In this document: positions 54,795 to 63,688 of the stretch, piece by piece
Position numbering within the stretch: position 1 is the stretch's first letter
Layout of the letters: each line of letters begins with the position of its first letter
Source: JBLZUR01 sp048565625
Lineage (GTDB): Bacteria; Pseudomonadota; Alphaproteobacteria; Sphingomonadales; Sphingomonadaceae
DNA: 64,000 nucleotides
Assembly: GCF_048565625.1 (NCBI RefSeq)
Contig: NZ_JBLZUR010000002.1
Span: 1,984,001-2,048,000, forward strand
Direction: 5' to 3'
Translations under genes and position numbers: made by a program
Notes under the pieces: model-generated
Database searches by the model: none
Told to the model about the DNA's origin: nothing
What the model saw: only the letters and a program-made list of their open reading frames with translations

Positions 54795-55544
54795 ATGGGT
54801 AAGTTGGGAGGTAAAGTCGCCATTATCACCGGCGCGGCGCAGGGCATGGGCGCTGAGCACGCACGCCGCTTCGTTCGTGAAGGCGCGAGAACGATATTCA
54901 CGGACATCAACGAGGCCGCTGGAGCTGCGTTGGAGAACGAGCTCGGCGCGCAATCCCTCTTCGTCCGGCACGACGTTTCCGATGAGGGCGATTGGCAGAA
55001 GGTGATCGAGTCCGCAGAGGAGCGCTTCGGGCCGGTCAGCATCCTCGTGAACAACGCCGGCATCCTCGGTCCGGGCGCAAAGGCCACCGAACTGGCGCTG
55101 GCGGACTTCACCAAGGTTTGCGCAATCAACCAGACGGCTGTTTTCCTCGGCACAAAGCATGTCATTCCTTCGATGATCCGCGGCGGCGGCGGTTCGATCG
55201 TAAATGTCTCCTCGATTTCGGGCATCGTCGCGATCTACGGGACGCCGAACGTTGCCTATGCGGCAAGCAAGTTCGCCGTGCGCGGGATCACGAAGCAGGT
55301 CGCCATTGAATTTGGCGAGCACAAGATTCGCGCGAACTCGGTCCATCCTGGCTACATCCGGACCCCGATGATGACGGCGGCTCTGGATGACGATCAGATC
55401 AAGGTCGCCAGCGCCTCGGTGCCCATCAAGAGCGTCGGCGAGGTGGAGGACGTCTCCAATCTCGTCGTGTTCCTCGCTTCGGATGAGGCGCGCTTCATCA
55501 CGGGGTCCGAATACATCATCGATGGCGGTCTTACCGCCCTGTGA
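54795..55544 (+). CDS. Short-chain dehydrogenase/reductase
   Basis: A 249-residue classical SDR: IITGAAQGMGAEHARRFV, SILVNNAGILG, Ser in IVNVSSISG, YAASK, and C-terminal GSEYIIDGGLTA. It closely parallels the SDR at 49724. GAGAGAG precedes the start. Its stop overlaps the GTG start of the MFS gene by four bases (GTGA), so they are cotranslated; transporter and dehydrogenase probably handle the same compound. Confidence 0.92.
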   Translation: MGKLGGKVAIITGAAQGMGAEHARRFVREGARTIFTDINEAAGAALENELGAQSLFVRHDVSDEGDWQKVIESAEERFGPVSILVNNAGILGPGAKATELALADFTKVCAINQTAVFLGTKHVIPSMIRGGGGSIVNVSSISGIVAIYGTPNVAYAASKFAVRGITKQVAIEFGEHKIRANSVHPGYIRTPMMTAALDDDQIKVASASVPIKSVGEVEDVSNLVVFLASDEARFITGSEYIIDGGLTAL

Positions 55545-56767
55545 CATCGGCGCAGGCTGGGGAGTGGCGGCGCGGCTGGCACCTCGTGCTGCTGACAGCC
55601 GTGGGGCTGATGTGCGCGCCGACCACCCTCCCCGTTTATACCATCGGCATTCTGGCCGCTCCGCTTCATGCCGAGTTCGGCTGGAGCCAGGGCGCCATAC
55701 AGGGAGCGATCCTTTTCAGCACGGGCCTTGGTCTCATCGGGGGACCGCTGGCGGGCTGGCTGGTGCGCCGCGTCGGGCTGCGCCCAGCTATCCTTTCCGG
55801 CGTGGCAGGCGTTGGATGTGCGCTCGGGCTGGCGACGCAAATGACGGGTGCGATCTGGCATATGTACCTGGCTTATGCACTGATAGCGGTGGCCGGATCG
55901 GGGGCCAGCGCGGTCACCTGGAGCAACTTGATCGCCACCCACTTCGATCGGAATCGCGGGTTGGCTCTGGGCATTGCACTATCGGGGACGGGGCTGTCCG
56001 CCATCCTGATGCCGCACATCGCCGCTTTCGGTCTTGATCTGGGCGGCTGGCGCTATGCCTATGGCCTGCTCGCGACGGTCACGCTCGCGGCGATACTTCC
56101 CCTCTGCTTTGCTCTGCTGCCGGCACCCAAGACGGAGGACAGGCCTGAGGGGAAGCGCGGCAAGGAACACCAGGATGCTATAAACCCTTTGGCGCATGGA
56201 AGCTGGCGCTTCTGGCTGCTCGGCCTCTCTACGGCTGCGGTCTACGTCGCTGTGGGCGGATTCATCCCCAACCTTGTGCCGGTGCTGAGTGAGAAGGGGG
56301 TGGCGAGGGACGATGCGCTCTCAATCCTGTCATTACTTGGGCTTACGCTGATCGCCGGGCGGATTGCCGTCGGCGCACTGATCGATCGGGTCTGGGCACC
56401 CGCCGTGGCGGCTTGCGTCCTCATCCCCGCCGCAATTGGGTGTCTCGCCATCTCGGCGGGTGGACCGATGGTCGTCTATGCGCTCGCCGCAGCGCTGATC
56501 GGGATCGCCACAGGCATGGAGTTCGACATGCTCGGCTTCCTGGTCGCACGATACTTCGGAATGTCCGACTACGCCCGCATCTACGGTCGGCTCTACATGT
56601 TCCTTGCGGTAGCGGCCGGTGCCGCTCCGCTCGTCTTCGGCACGATGCGGGATCACAGCGGCGGCTATGGCATGCCGCTGATCTTTTCCGCGTTGCTGCT
56701 CGTGGGCGGCGCGGCCGGGCTCCTGGGGCTCGGCCGCTACCCGGTCAGCGATCGCGCCGAAGGCTGA
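55541..56767 (+). CDS. Major facilitator superfamily transporter
   Basis: The 408-residue protein has about 12 hydrophobic segments and the MFS loop between helices 2 and 3 (GPLAGWLVRRVGLRP). It resembles oxalate/formate- or monocarboxylate-type antiporters. The start is GTG 55541, overlapping the SDR stop. The C-terminus overlaps the convergent carboxyltransferase-like gene by 23 bases. Likely inner-membrane uptake of the catabolic substrate or export of an intermediate. Confidence 0.88.
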   Translation: MTSAQAGEWRRGWHLVLLTAVGLMCAPTTLPVYTIGILAAPLHAEFGWSQGAIQGAILFSTGLGLIGGPLAGWLVRRVGLRPAILSGVAGVGCALGLATQMTGAIWHMYLAYALIAVAGSGASAVTWSNLIATHFDRNRGLALGIALSGTGLSAILMPHIAAFGLDLGGWRYAYGLLATVTLAAILPLCFALLPAPKTEDRPEGKRGKEHQDAINPLAHGSWRFWLLGLSTAAVYVAVGGFIPNLVPVLSEKGVARDDALSILSLLGLTLIAGRIAVGALIDRVWAPAVAACVLIPAAIGCLAISAGGPMVVYALAAALIGIATGMEFDMLGFLVARYFGMSDYARIYGRLYMFLAVAAGAAPLVFGTMRDHSGGYGMPLIFSALLLVGGAAGLLGLGRYPVSDRAEG

Positions 56768-58205
56768 CGTTCAGTCCTGAGGTCTTGATCTCGACTACCG
56801 GCATGGTGGCGACCTGCATCAGCTTGCGGACCTGCTCGAGCTCAGGGGAGGAAAGCAGCGGATAGTCCCGTCGCACCGGGCCGGCCGCCCGCATCTTGTC
56901 GATGTCGGCCTGCGGCACCGTGGCGCGCATGATCAGTTCGTCCTCGTCGTCCGTGCCGTACTGCTTCTTCAGGTCCTCAAGGCTGGGATCGGCCGGCGGA
57001 TTGTCGAGCACCTCCTTGGCGCGCGCGCTTGCCATGATGCGATCCATCACGTCCGCATCGATTGGCGCGACCGTCTCGCCGTAGAACCCTGCGGCATACT
57101 GCACCACCTCGTCGGGAACGGTGCCGTACCGCTTCCCCGTCACGATGTTCAGAACCGCCTGGATACCCACCAGCTGGCTGAAGGGGGTCGCCATGCCCGG
57201 ATAGCCCAGATCCCGGCGCACGGCCGCCACCTCCGCCAGAACGTCGCTGATGCGGTCCGTCATGTTGTGCATGGCAAGCTGGGCCTTAAACGTGCCCATC
57301 ATCCCGCCCGGGATCTGATGCTCGATCGAGAAGATGTCGTACTCGGCATGCTGGTCGACCAGGAAGCCCGCAGCCTTGCCGACTGCCCGGAAGTGATCGG
57401 CGACCGGCTGGAAGAGGCTGGTGTCGAGATTGTGGGTGTGCCCCTTGAGTTCGATGTTGCGGACCATCGTCTCGGTGGCCGGCACCGACGGGCCATTCGC
57501 CATCGGCATGCTGGCGGTGTGTAGCACGGAGACGCCAAGATCGACAGCGTCCAGATAAGCCTTGGCCGTCTGGCCGAGCAGGTTGTTCGCGTGGAACTCG
57601 ATCGGCTTCCCGTTCGCCGCCGCGACGATACCGGGCAGCAGCGTCTGCAGCCGCTCCTTTTCCAGGACCCCGGCCGTATCGTAGAGCAGGATGCTGTCCA
57701 CATCGGGGCTCGCGGCGAGAACGCGAACCTTCTCGGCGTAATAGGCATCGGTGTGGACCGGCGAGAGCGCGAACATCACCGCGGCCGCCACCCACGCGTC
57801 GCTTTCCTTCGCGACCTTGGCGAGGCGGAGCATGTTTTCGAAGCCGAACAGCACGTCGTAGATCCAAAACGAGCGTACCCCATGCGCGCAAAGACGGCGG
57901 ACCCAGAGGTCCATCAAGGCGCGCGGGCTAACGCTGAACGTGACATTGGCATTGGCGCGAAGCCCCGCGCGAAGCGGCGTATTCGGCATCGAGGCGACGA
58001 GGAGGTCCAGGCCCTCCCAATAGTTCTCCTGACAATAGCGGGTGAGCACGTCGAGCATGCCGCCACCGGTCAGGTCGATGGTCTTGAACCCGGTCTTGTC
58101 GAGCAAAGGAGAGACCGGCAACGCCATGCCGGCACGCATACGCAGGCCCCAAAGGCTCTGCTGCCCATCCCGCATCGTTTCGTCGAGGAATTCGATATGT
58201 GCCAT
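56745..58205 (-). CDS. Divergent carboxyltransferase-like (pyruvate carboxylase/OadA-type) TIM-barrel protein
   Basis: The 486-residue protein keeps the family signature EFLDETMRDGQQSLWGLRMR and the general HMGL-type barrel (ASMPNTPLRAGLR, VFGLE-like FGFENML, SPVHTDAY). In OadA and pyruvate carboxylase a carboxylated Lys and an HxH pair bind the metal. Here the Lys site reads SILLYDTAGV (Tyr175) and the HxH site IEFHANNLLG (His205, Asn207). Normal metal binding is thus doubtful. The start ATG 58205 is preferred over TTG 58211. It lies next to a BCCP gene. Function as a carboxyltransferase of altered chemistry is an inference. Confidence 0.78.
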   Translation of the reverse strand: MAHIEFLDETMRDGQQSLWGLRMRAGMALPVSPLLDKTGFKTIDLTGGGMLDVLTRYCQENYWEGLDLLVASMPNTPLRAGLRANANVTFSVSPRALMDLWVRRLCAHGVRSFWIYDVLFGFENMLRLAKVAKESDAWVAAAVMFALSPVHTDAYYAEKVRVLAASPDVDSILLYDTAGVLEKERLQTLLPGIVAAANGKPIEFHANNLLGQTAKAYLDAVDLGVSVLHTASMPMANGPSVPATETMVRNIELKGHTHNLDTSLFQPVADHFRAVGKAAGFLVDQHAEYDIFSIEHQIPGGMMGTFKAQLAMHNMTDRISDVLAEVAAVRRDLGYPGMATPFSQLVGIQAVLNIVTGKRYGTVPDEVVQYAAGFYGETVAPIDADVMDRIMASARAKEVLDNPPADPSLEDLKKQYGTDDEDELIMRATVPQADIDKMRAAGPVRRDYPLLSSPELEQVRKLMQVATMPVVEIKTSGLNVSLRRDR

Positions 58206-58250
58206 GTTCAAAACTCCCGCCCTTCCCTGGGAAGGGGATCAATCACGAGT

Positions 58251-58763
58251 TCAGTTAATCTCGATGTAGGCAAGCGTCTGGCCACCCTCGACCAGCGCGC
58301 CGTCATCGACGGCGACATGCCGCACGGTGCCCGACAGGCCGGCTTTCACGGAGGTGAACAGCTTCATCACCTCGATCAGGCAGATCTCGGTAGAGGGCTC
58401 CACCCGCTGGCCGACTTCCACGAAGGGGGCGGCGCCAGGCTTCGGTGAGCGGTAGAACGTGCCGAGATTTGGCGCCGTGACGGCCACCCAATCGGGATCG
58501 ATCACGCCGCCACTGGCGCGCTTTTCCCGACGGTCGGGCACAGGATCCACCTTCTGCCCTGCTGCGGCAGGTGCCTGTGGAGGCCGGGCGCCCTTTTCAG
58601 GCGCAGCCGGGGCTGCAAGGGCCGACCCGCCATTTGAAGTAGAATCGGGATCATTGGAAAAGAGCAGGCTGATGCCGCCGCCCTCGACCCGGAGTTCGCT
58701 CCAGCCCCCAGCCTTGAACAACTCGGCAAGGGCAGCGATGTCGCGCGTTATCTGCTCGCTCAT
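58251..58763 (-). CDS. Biotin carboxyl carrier protein
   Basis: The 170-residue protein has an AccB-like N-terminus (LAELFKAGGWSELRVEGGGI), a Pro/Ala-rich linker and a biotinyl domain with the acceptor lysine in LIEVMKLFTSV. It overlaps the upstream acyl-CoA dehydrogenase by four bases and precedes the carboxyltransferase-like gene by 45 bases. With only one biotin carboxylase in the window (45.2 kb), that enzyme may charge both carriers. Confidence 0.92.
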   Translation of the reverse strand: MSEQITRDIAALAELFKAGGWSELRVEGGGISLLFSNDPDSTSNGGSALAAPAAPEKGARPPQAPAAAGQKVDPVPDRREKRASGGVIDPDWVAVTAPNLGTFYRSPKPGAAPFVEVGQRVEPSTEICLIEVMKLFTSVKAGLSGTVRHVAVDDGALVEGGQTLAYIEIN

Positions 58764-59884
58764 CCCGCTTGCAGTCCGCGCGAGTCATCCATGAGGGCCA
58801 AAGTCTGCGCCACCACCCGCTCGTAATGCCAGCTGTGATTGCCGAATGCGTGCTCCAGCACCTTGGCGCGCCGCAGGAAGCGGTGAAGGCCCAACTCCCA
58901 GGTAAAGCCCATGCCGCCATGGATCTGGATCGTGTCGTTGCAGACGTCCCGCGCCACCTCGCCGCAATAGGCCTTGGCCATCGAGCTTGCGCGGCTGGCA
59001 TCCGGCGCCACCTCACCGATTGTCCAGAAAGCGTAATATGCGGCGGATCGGCCCGCCTCGACCATCATCGCCATGTCGGCGCAGCGATGCTTGATCGACT
59101 GAAAGGCGCCGATCGCCTGCCCGAACTGGATACGGGTCTTGGCGTATTCCACGGCCGTAGCGAGCATGCGCGCGGCGATTCCGATCGCGAGACCGCTATA
59201 GGTGGTTGCGGCGACATCGATCAGGCGCTCCACCGCTGCCGCCGGACGATTACCGCCGAGCACTTCGTCGGACGAAATCGAAACGCGATCCAGGGTGAGT
59301 TCTCCGAGGGAAGCGGATGGATCGATGTCCTCATGCGTGCGGACGTGGACTCCTGAGGCATTGGCCGGCACCAGGAGAACGCGCGCCGCGCCCTCCGCCT
59401 TCGCCAGAACGAGGAACAGGCCCGCCTCGCCGGAACCGGCGACCAGGATCTTGCTGCCGCTCAGAACGCCCGCTTCGACTGCGGAGCGAACCTCGGCCGG
59501 ATCATATCCAGAGTCACTTTCCGATGTCGCGATTGCGATCTTCAGCTCTCCGGTGGCGATGGAGGGAAGATACCTGTCCTGCTGGCTCGGAGAGCCATGC
59601 CGTACGATCAGATCGGTCGCGATCAGCGTGGAGGCGACCAGCGGCGGTGCCAGCCCGGCCCCGAGCGCCTCGATTGCGAGCCCCAGGTCGAGCACCGAAA
59701 GGCCGACGCCCCCATGCTCCTCCGGCACGAGCAGCGAGAACAGCCCAAGCTCGGCGAGGGCGGTCCAGACATCCCCTCCGGCAGCGGCGACGGGATCCGG
59801 ATCGATCAGGCGCGTGTGGTCGGCAACGAGTTGAGCGACGGTCTCGCCAAGGCTCTTCTGCTCCTCACTGAAGCTAAAATCCAC
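58760..59884 (-). CDS. Acyl-CoA dehydrogenase, probable non-catalytic-type partner subunit
   Basis: The 374-residue protein has the acyl-CoA dehydrogenase fold (MDFSFSEEQKSLGETVAQLV start; RIQFGQAIGAFQSIKHRCAD; IQIHGGMGFTWELGLHRFLR). The region that usually supplies the catalytic Glu reads TYSGLAIGIAARML and has none. It directly follows a second dehydrogenase (13-base gap). Adjacent pairs in which only one member has the Glu are known to form heterotetramers in steroid side-chain oxidation. Start codon is GTG. Confidence 0.86.
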   Translation of the reverse strand: MDFSFSEEQKSLGETVAQLVADHTRLIDPDPVAAAGGDVWTALAELGLFSLLVPEEHGGVGLSVLDLGLAIEALGAGLAPPLVASTLIATDLIVRHGSPSQQDRYLPSIATGELKIAIATSESDSGYDPAEVRSAVEAGVLSGSKILVAGSGEAGLFLVLAKAEGAARVLLVPANASGVHVRTHEDIDPSASLGELTLDRVSISSDEVLGGNRPAAAVERLIDVAATTYSGLAIGIAARMLATAVEYAKTRIQFGQAIGAFQSIKHRCADMAMMVEAGRSAAYYAFWTIGEVAPDASRASSMAKAYCGEVARDVCNDTIQIHGGMGFTWELGLHRFLRRAKVLEHAFGNHSWHYERVVAQTLALMDDSRGLQAG

Positions 59885-59897
59885 GGAGTCCCCCTCG

Positions 59898-61088
59898 TTA
59901 TCGTGGCAGGCCGAGCATGCGCTCGCCGATGATGTTCCGCTGGATCTCCGAGGAGCCGGAATAGATGGTGAAGGCCTTCGACTGGAGATAGCTCAACTGG
60001 AAGCGGCCACTGGCGGTACTCAGCGGGTCGTTGCCGCTGATGGGCGCAGTCGGCCCGAGGATGTCCAGCGCAGACTCGTTCATCCGCTGCGCGGCGTGGC
60101 TCCAATAGAGTTTGATCAGCGACGCGTCCGGACCCCGATCTTCACCGTTCAGATACTTGCTGAAGGTCCTTACCGCATTCAACCGCATGATCTCGACCTC
60201 GGTGATCGAGCGGGCGAGCTTCTGGCGAACCAGTGGATCGTCGATGGCGCTCCCGCCACCACGCTTCAGCTCTGCGGCCGACTCGATGAGCTTGTCGAGT
60301 TCCTGCTTGAAGCGGATCTGGCGTCCAAGAGCATCCTCGGGGCCCCGCTCATAGGCGAGTGTCGTCATCGCGATACGCCAACCATCGTTGATGTCGCCCA
60401 CGATGTTTTCGACCGGAACCTCGACATCGTCGAAGAAGGTCTCGTTGAACTCGTACTCGCCGGAGATCTGCCGGAGCGGCCGGATGGAAATTCCGGGACT
60501 GCTCATGTCGATCAGGAGGAAGCTTAGGCCCTTGTGCTTCGGGGCGTCCGGATCGGTTCGAACCAGCGCGAAACACCATTGCGAATATTGTGCGTAGCTC
60601 GTCCAGATCTTCTGGCCGTTGACGACAAACTTGTCTCCCCGACGCTCCGCGCGGGTGCGCACCGAGGCGAGATCGGAGCCGGCATTCGGCTCCGAAAAGC
60701 CCTGGCACCAGACCTCGTCCGAGGAGATGATCTTCGGCAGGAAGCGCTTCTTCTGGGCTTCTGTGCCGTGCCGCAGGATCGTCGTGCCGGCGAGGTTATG
60801 GCCGATGATGTTCAGCCCTTCGGGCGCCATCGCGCGCGCCATCTCCTCGGCGAAGATCGCGCGCTCGATCAGCGTCGCGCCGCGACCGCCATATTCCTTG
60901 GGCCAGTTGATGCCGCTCCAGCCGCCTGAATAAAGCTTTCGCTCCCAGGCAAGCCGGAACATCGCCCGCTCTTCTTCCTCTTCGGGCTCGAAGGCGGTTT
61001 CACCCCAACCTTGTGGAAGCGCGTCCTTTAGCCAGCCCCGAAGCTCGCGTCGGAACTGCTCTTCTTCGGGAGAATAGTTGAAGTCCAC
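59898..61088 (-). CDS. Acyl-CoA dehydrogenase, probable catalytic subunit
   Basis: The 396-residue protein starts MDFNYSPEEEQFRRELRGWL and has WCQGFSEPNAGSDLAS for flavin/substrate binding, a likely catalytic Glu in MTTLAYERGPED, and a C-terminal SGSSEIQRNIIGERMLG. It introduces a double bond alpha-beta to the thioester. The GTG start at 61088 opens 12 bases after the enoyl-CoA hydratase. It and the preceding gene probably act as one complex. Confidence 0.9.
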   Translation of the reverse strand: MDFNYSPEEEQFRRELRGWLKDALPQGWGETAFEPEEEEERAMFRLAWERKLYSGGWSGINWPKEYGGRGATLIERAIFAEEMARAMAPEGLNIIGHNLAGTTILRHGTEAQKKRFLPKIISSDEVWCQGFSEPNAGSDLASVRTRAERRGDKFVVNGQKIWTSYAQYSQWCFALVRTDPDAPKHKGLSFLLIDMSSPGISIRPLRQISGEYEFNETFFDDVEVPVENIVGDINDGWRIAMTTLAYERGPEDALGRQIRFKQELDKLIESAAELKRGGGSAIDDPLVRQKLARSITEVEIMRLNAVRTFSKYLNGEDRGPDASLIKLYWSHAAQRMNESALDILGPTAPISGNDPLSTASGRFQLSYLQSKAFTIYSGSSEIQRNIIGERMLGLPR

Positions 61089-61100
61089 GTCGGGCTCCTC

Positions 61101-61913
61101 TTAGCGCCAGCTGTCGTCGACCTGGGCCGGTCCGGACGTGAAGTTGGGCTTCCGCTTCTCTCGGAACGCCATGACTCCCTCCATATAGTCGGGAGTCACG
61201 AAAGAGATCGTCTGAGCGAAGACCTCATACTCAACCATCTGGTCGAATGTCGCATATTCCGACTTGTTGAGCAGGCTTTTGCTGAGCGCGACCGATGTCG
61301 GAGCATTCTGGACGATCAGCGCCGCCATGGCGCGCGCTTCCGTCAGCAGATCGTCATGCGGAACGACCTTGCTGACGAGCCCGATCTCCAACGCCTCTGC
61401 GGCATCGACCTTGCGTGCTGTGAACGCCAGCTCCTTCGCGCGTGCCAGGCCCACAGCGCGCTGGAGGAAGTACAAGCCGCCGAAATCAGGAACCAAGCCG
61501 ACCTTGGCGAAGGACTGGGTGAAGCTCGCCCGATCGCTGGCAATGACGAAGTCACACGCCAACGGTATGTTGGCGCCAGCGCCGGCGGCCGCACCGTTGA
61601 CGGCGGCGATTACCGGTTTCTCCAGGCGATAAAGAGGTTCCATGATCTCCGTCAGGATCCACCGATGCCGGGCGCTGAGTTGCAGCGGGCTCAGGTCGGT
61701 GCGGCGGTTCTTCAGGTCCGCGCCGGCGCAGAACCCACGACCCGCTCCGGTCAGGATGACACAGCCCACCTCAGGGTCCTTGCGCAGCTTGGGAATGAGG
61801 TCCTGCAACTCGCCATACAGCCGATCCGTGGTGGCATTCATGGAGTCGGGGCGATTGAGTGTTACGACCGCGATCCGATCGCTCACCTCGAAAATGATGT
61901 CCTGATAGCTCAT
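61101..61913 (-). CDS. Enoyl-CoA hydratase/isomerase
   Basis: The 270-residue crotonase has GRGFCAGADLKNR oxyanion loop and the second segment AAGAGANIPLACDFV, then SFAKVGLVPDFGG. At the first catalytic Glu position (usual GGGCELA) it has GAGANIP, so hydratase chemistry may be altered; the second position holds Asp in VPDFGG. PaaG-type isomerases show similar changes. ATG 61913 is chosen over a long non-coding-looking frame from 62063. Confidence 0.88.
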   Translation of the reverse strand: MSYQDIIFEVSDRIAVVTLNRPDSMNATTDRLYGELQDLIPKLRKDPEVGCVILTGAGRGFCAGADLKNRRTDLSPLQLSARHRWILTEIMEPLYRLEKPVIAAVNGAAAGAGANIPLACDFVIASDRASFTQSFAKVGLVPDFGGLYFLQRAVGLARAKELAFTARKVDAAEALEIGLVSKVVPHDDLLTEARAMAALIVQNAPTSVALSKSLLNKSEYATFDQMVEYEVFAQTISFVTPDYMEGVMAFREKRKPNFTSGPAQVDDSWR

Positions 61914-61923
61914 GGTCGTACCT

Positions 61924-62754
61924 TCAATTCGATGGCGGCTGGGGCGGCACATGCGCCAGATCGCCGGCCGTGGACTCGGGGATCGCGAACCATTCGTCGG
62001 GAATGCTGCGCGGAATGCGGAAGTCGTGCGCGGGCACGACGATGTCGCTGTTGTCCAGCACACGCCGCATGGCCTTTTGCCAGTCGCGCTCGCTCTCGCT
62101 GCGGATGTTGCCGGTCAGAAACGCTCCGGTGAGCGAGCGTTGGGGCCGATCCGTGGCGCGGGGATCCGCCGGGTACCAGTAGCGATAGTGGTCGCCCAGG
62201 TCGGAGACGAGCGCCGCGCGCCCCTTCTCCGTGCTGACGATCACAACCTGCATCCCCTCGGTATGGCTGGGCACCGAAAGCAGGCGGATGCCCGGAAACA
62301 GATCATGGTCGCCATCGACGAGCACCAGCTGGTTCGGGCGCTTGCGCGCGATCAGATTGTCGATCGTCGTCTGCCAGTAATAGATCCGCTGCGAGGGCAC
62401 GGGATCGATGGCGGCCATCAACTCTCGCCGCTGGACCACGACACAGGCGTTCGGGAACAGGTCCAGATTATCCGCATGGTCGAAATGCATGTGCGTCAGG
62501 ACGACGTGACCGATGTCATCGGGGGTAAGCCCGTGTTCGGCGAGGGCAGAGCGCAGCCCTTCATGCCCACCGCCGGTTCCCTGCACCTTCAGCCGGCGCT
62601 CAATGAGCGGAAGGTCCGCCATCCCGGTATCGACCAGGATATTCCGGCCCTCCCCCTGCACCAGCCAGCAATGGATCGGATCGCGCATCAGCGATCCGCC
62701 ATGCGGCAGGTACAGTTCTCCGACCCGGAGCGAGGAGATCCGATAGTGGGTCAC
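61924..62754 (-). CDS. MBL-fold hydrolase (lactonase-like)
   Basis: The 276-residue protein has the metallo-beta-lactamase motif THMHFDHADN, a third metal His in SHTEGMQVV, and the bridging Asp in VSDLGDHY. The layout resembles N-acyl-homoserine lactonases and related ring-opening lactonases. The GTG start at 62754 overlaps the DUF35 stop by four bases (GTGA). In this operon it most likely opens a lactone intermediate; quorum quenching is the alternative. Confidence 0.85.
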   Translation of the reverse strand: MTHYRISSLRVGELYLPHGGSLMRDPIHCWLVQGEGRNILVDTGMADLPLIERRLKVQGTGGGHEGLRSALAEHGLTPDDIGHVVLTHMHFDHADNLDLFPNACVVVQRRELMAAIDPVPSQRIYYWQTTIDNLIARKRPNQLVLVDGDHDLFPGIRLLSVPSHTEGMQVVIVSTEKGRAALVSDLGDHYRYWYPADPRATDRPQRSLTGAFLTGNIRSESERDWQKAMRRVLDNSDIVVPAHDFRIPRSIPDEWFAIPESTAGDLAHVPPQPPSN

Positions 62755-63677
62755 GCGTCGATAACCTCGAAGCGTTCGATGTCGGAGACGCGCCCCTTGC
62801 GCTCGCCCTTGGTCCAGACCGCCTTGACGCGCGTGCCTGGCTTGATCGTCTTCTTCGCGGTTTCGAGATCGTCGATCTCGATGACATGGATCATGCGTGT
62901 GGAGGCCCCGTCCAGCACAATCTCCGCATAGACATACGGCACCTCCCGGGTCTGACCATAGACCTCCATGTTGATGATCGAGCAGGCGCGGATGGTGCCC
63001 GTATCCGCGCAAGCCTTCCACGTCCCTGTCCGGGCATGTGTGACATCGTCGATCTCGCGCGGGGGAAGAAGCGCCGAGTCGACACCCGGGGAACGAACGC
63101 CGACGATGGTTCCGTTGGCGCGGATCTCGTCGAACATGCGCCCGTAATAGGGACCATATGCATGTTCGTACTGGAGGGCCATCTTGTAGGGCACGACCTG
63201 GACAGGCTCCTCAGTGCCATCGATCGGCCGGACCGTGCCGGCCGGTGCGTCCGGCGCAAGCGTGAAACCCTTGATCGAGAGGACCGATCCCTCGACACCC
63301 TCGTCCCATTCAGCTTGGACGCGCTGCCCGACCTCAAGCTTGTCGAAGTCGGCGAGAATGCGATGCGGGAACGTGTTGTCGCAGCCGTCCAGGCGAATGA
63401 GGCCGATGACATTGCCGTCGACACGCGTGAACGCGGTCAGTTCGCCGGTCTGCGGCGCCTCGACGAAGGACTCCAGCTCTTCACCGCCGGTGGAGGAGAA
63501 ATCCTGCGCCGGCGCCTCGACATGGCCCGAAGCGAAGCGCGATCCGATGATGCGCTTGTTCTTCACCTCCGCCAGGAAGGTGCCTGCCGCGCGGCCGGGC
63601 GTCAGCGTATAGGGAAGATTGATCTCGCTGTGGAAGGTCGGAAGATCGATGGCATAGCTGTCGGGAGCCGAGTACAT
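62751..63677 (-). CDS. Double DUF35 OB-fold protein
   Basis: The 308-residue protein holds two successive OB-fold units: FTRVDGNVIGLIRLDGCDNT, VGQRVQAEWDEG in the first, and TWKACADTGTI, VYAEIVLDGAS, RVKAVWTKGERKG in the second. DUF35 proteins act as partners of thiolase-like enzymes. The zinc-ribbon cysteines usual in front of each OB-fold are absent. It is followed upstream by a thiolase gene. ATG 63677 has AAGGAG upstream. Confidence 0.78.
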   Translation of the reverse strand: MYSAPDSYAIDLPTFHSEINLPYTLTPGRAAGTFLAEVKNKRIIGSRFASGHVEAPAQDFSSTGGEELESFVEAPQTGELTAFTRVDGNVIGLIRLDGCDNTFPHRILADFDKLEVGQRVQAEWDEGVEGSVLSIKGFTLAPDAPAGTVRPIDGTEEPVQVVPYKMALQYEHAYGPYYGRMFDEIRANGTIVGVRSPGVDSALLPPREIDDVTHARTGTWKACADTGTIRACSIINMEVYGQTREVPYVYAEIVLDGASTRMIHVIEIDDLETAKKTIKPGTRVKAVWTKGERKGRVSDIERFEVIDA

Positions 63678-63688
63678 CCTGTATCTCC

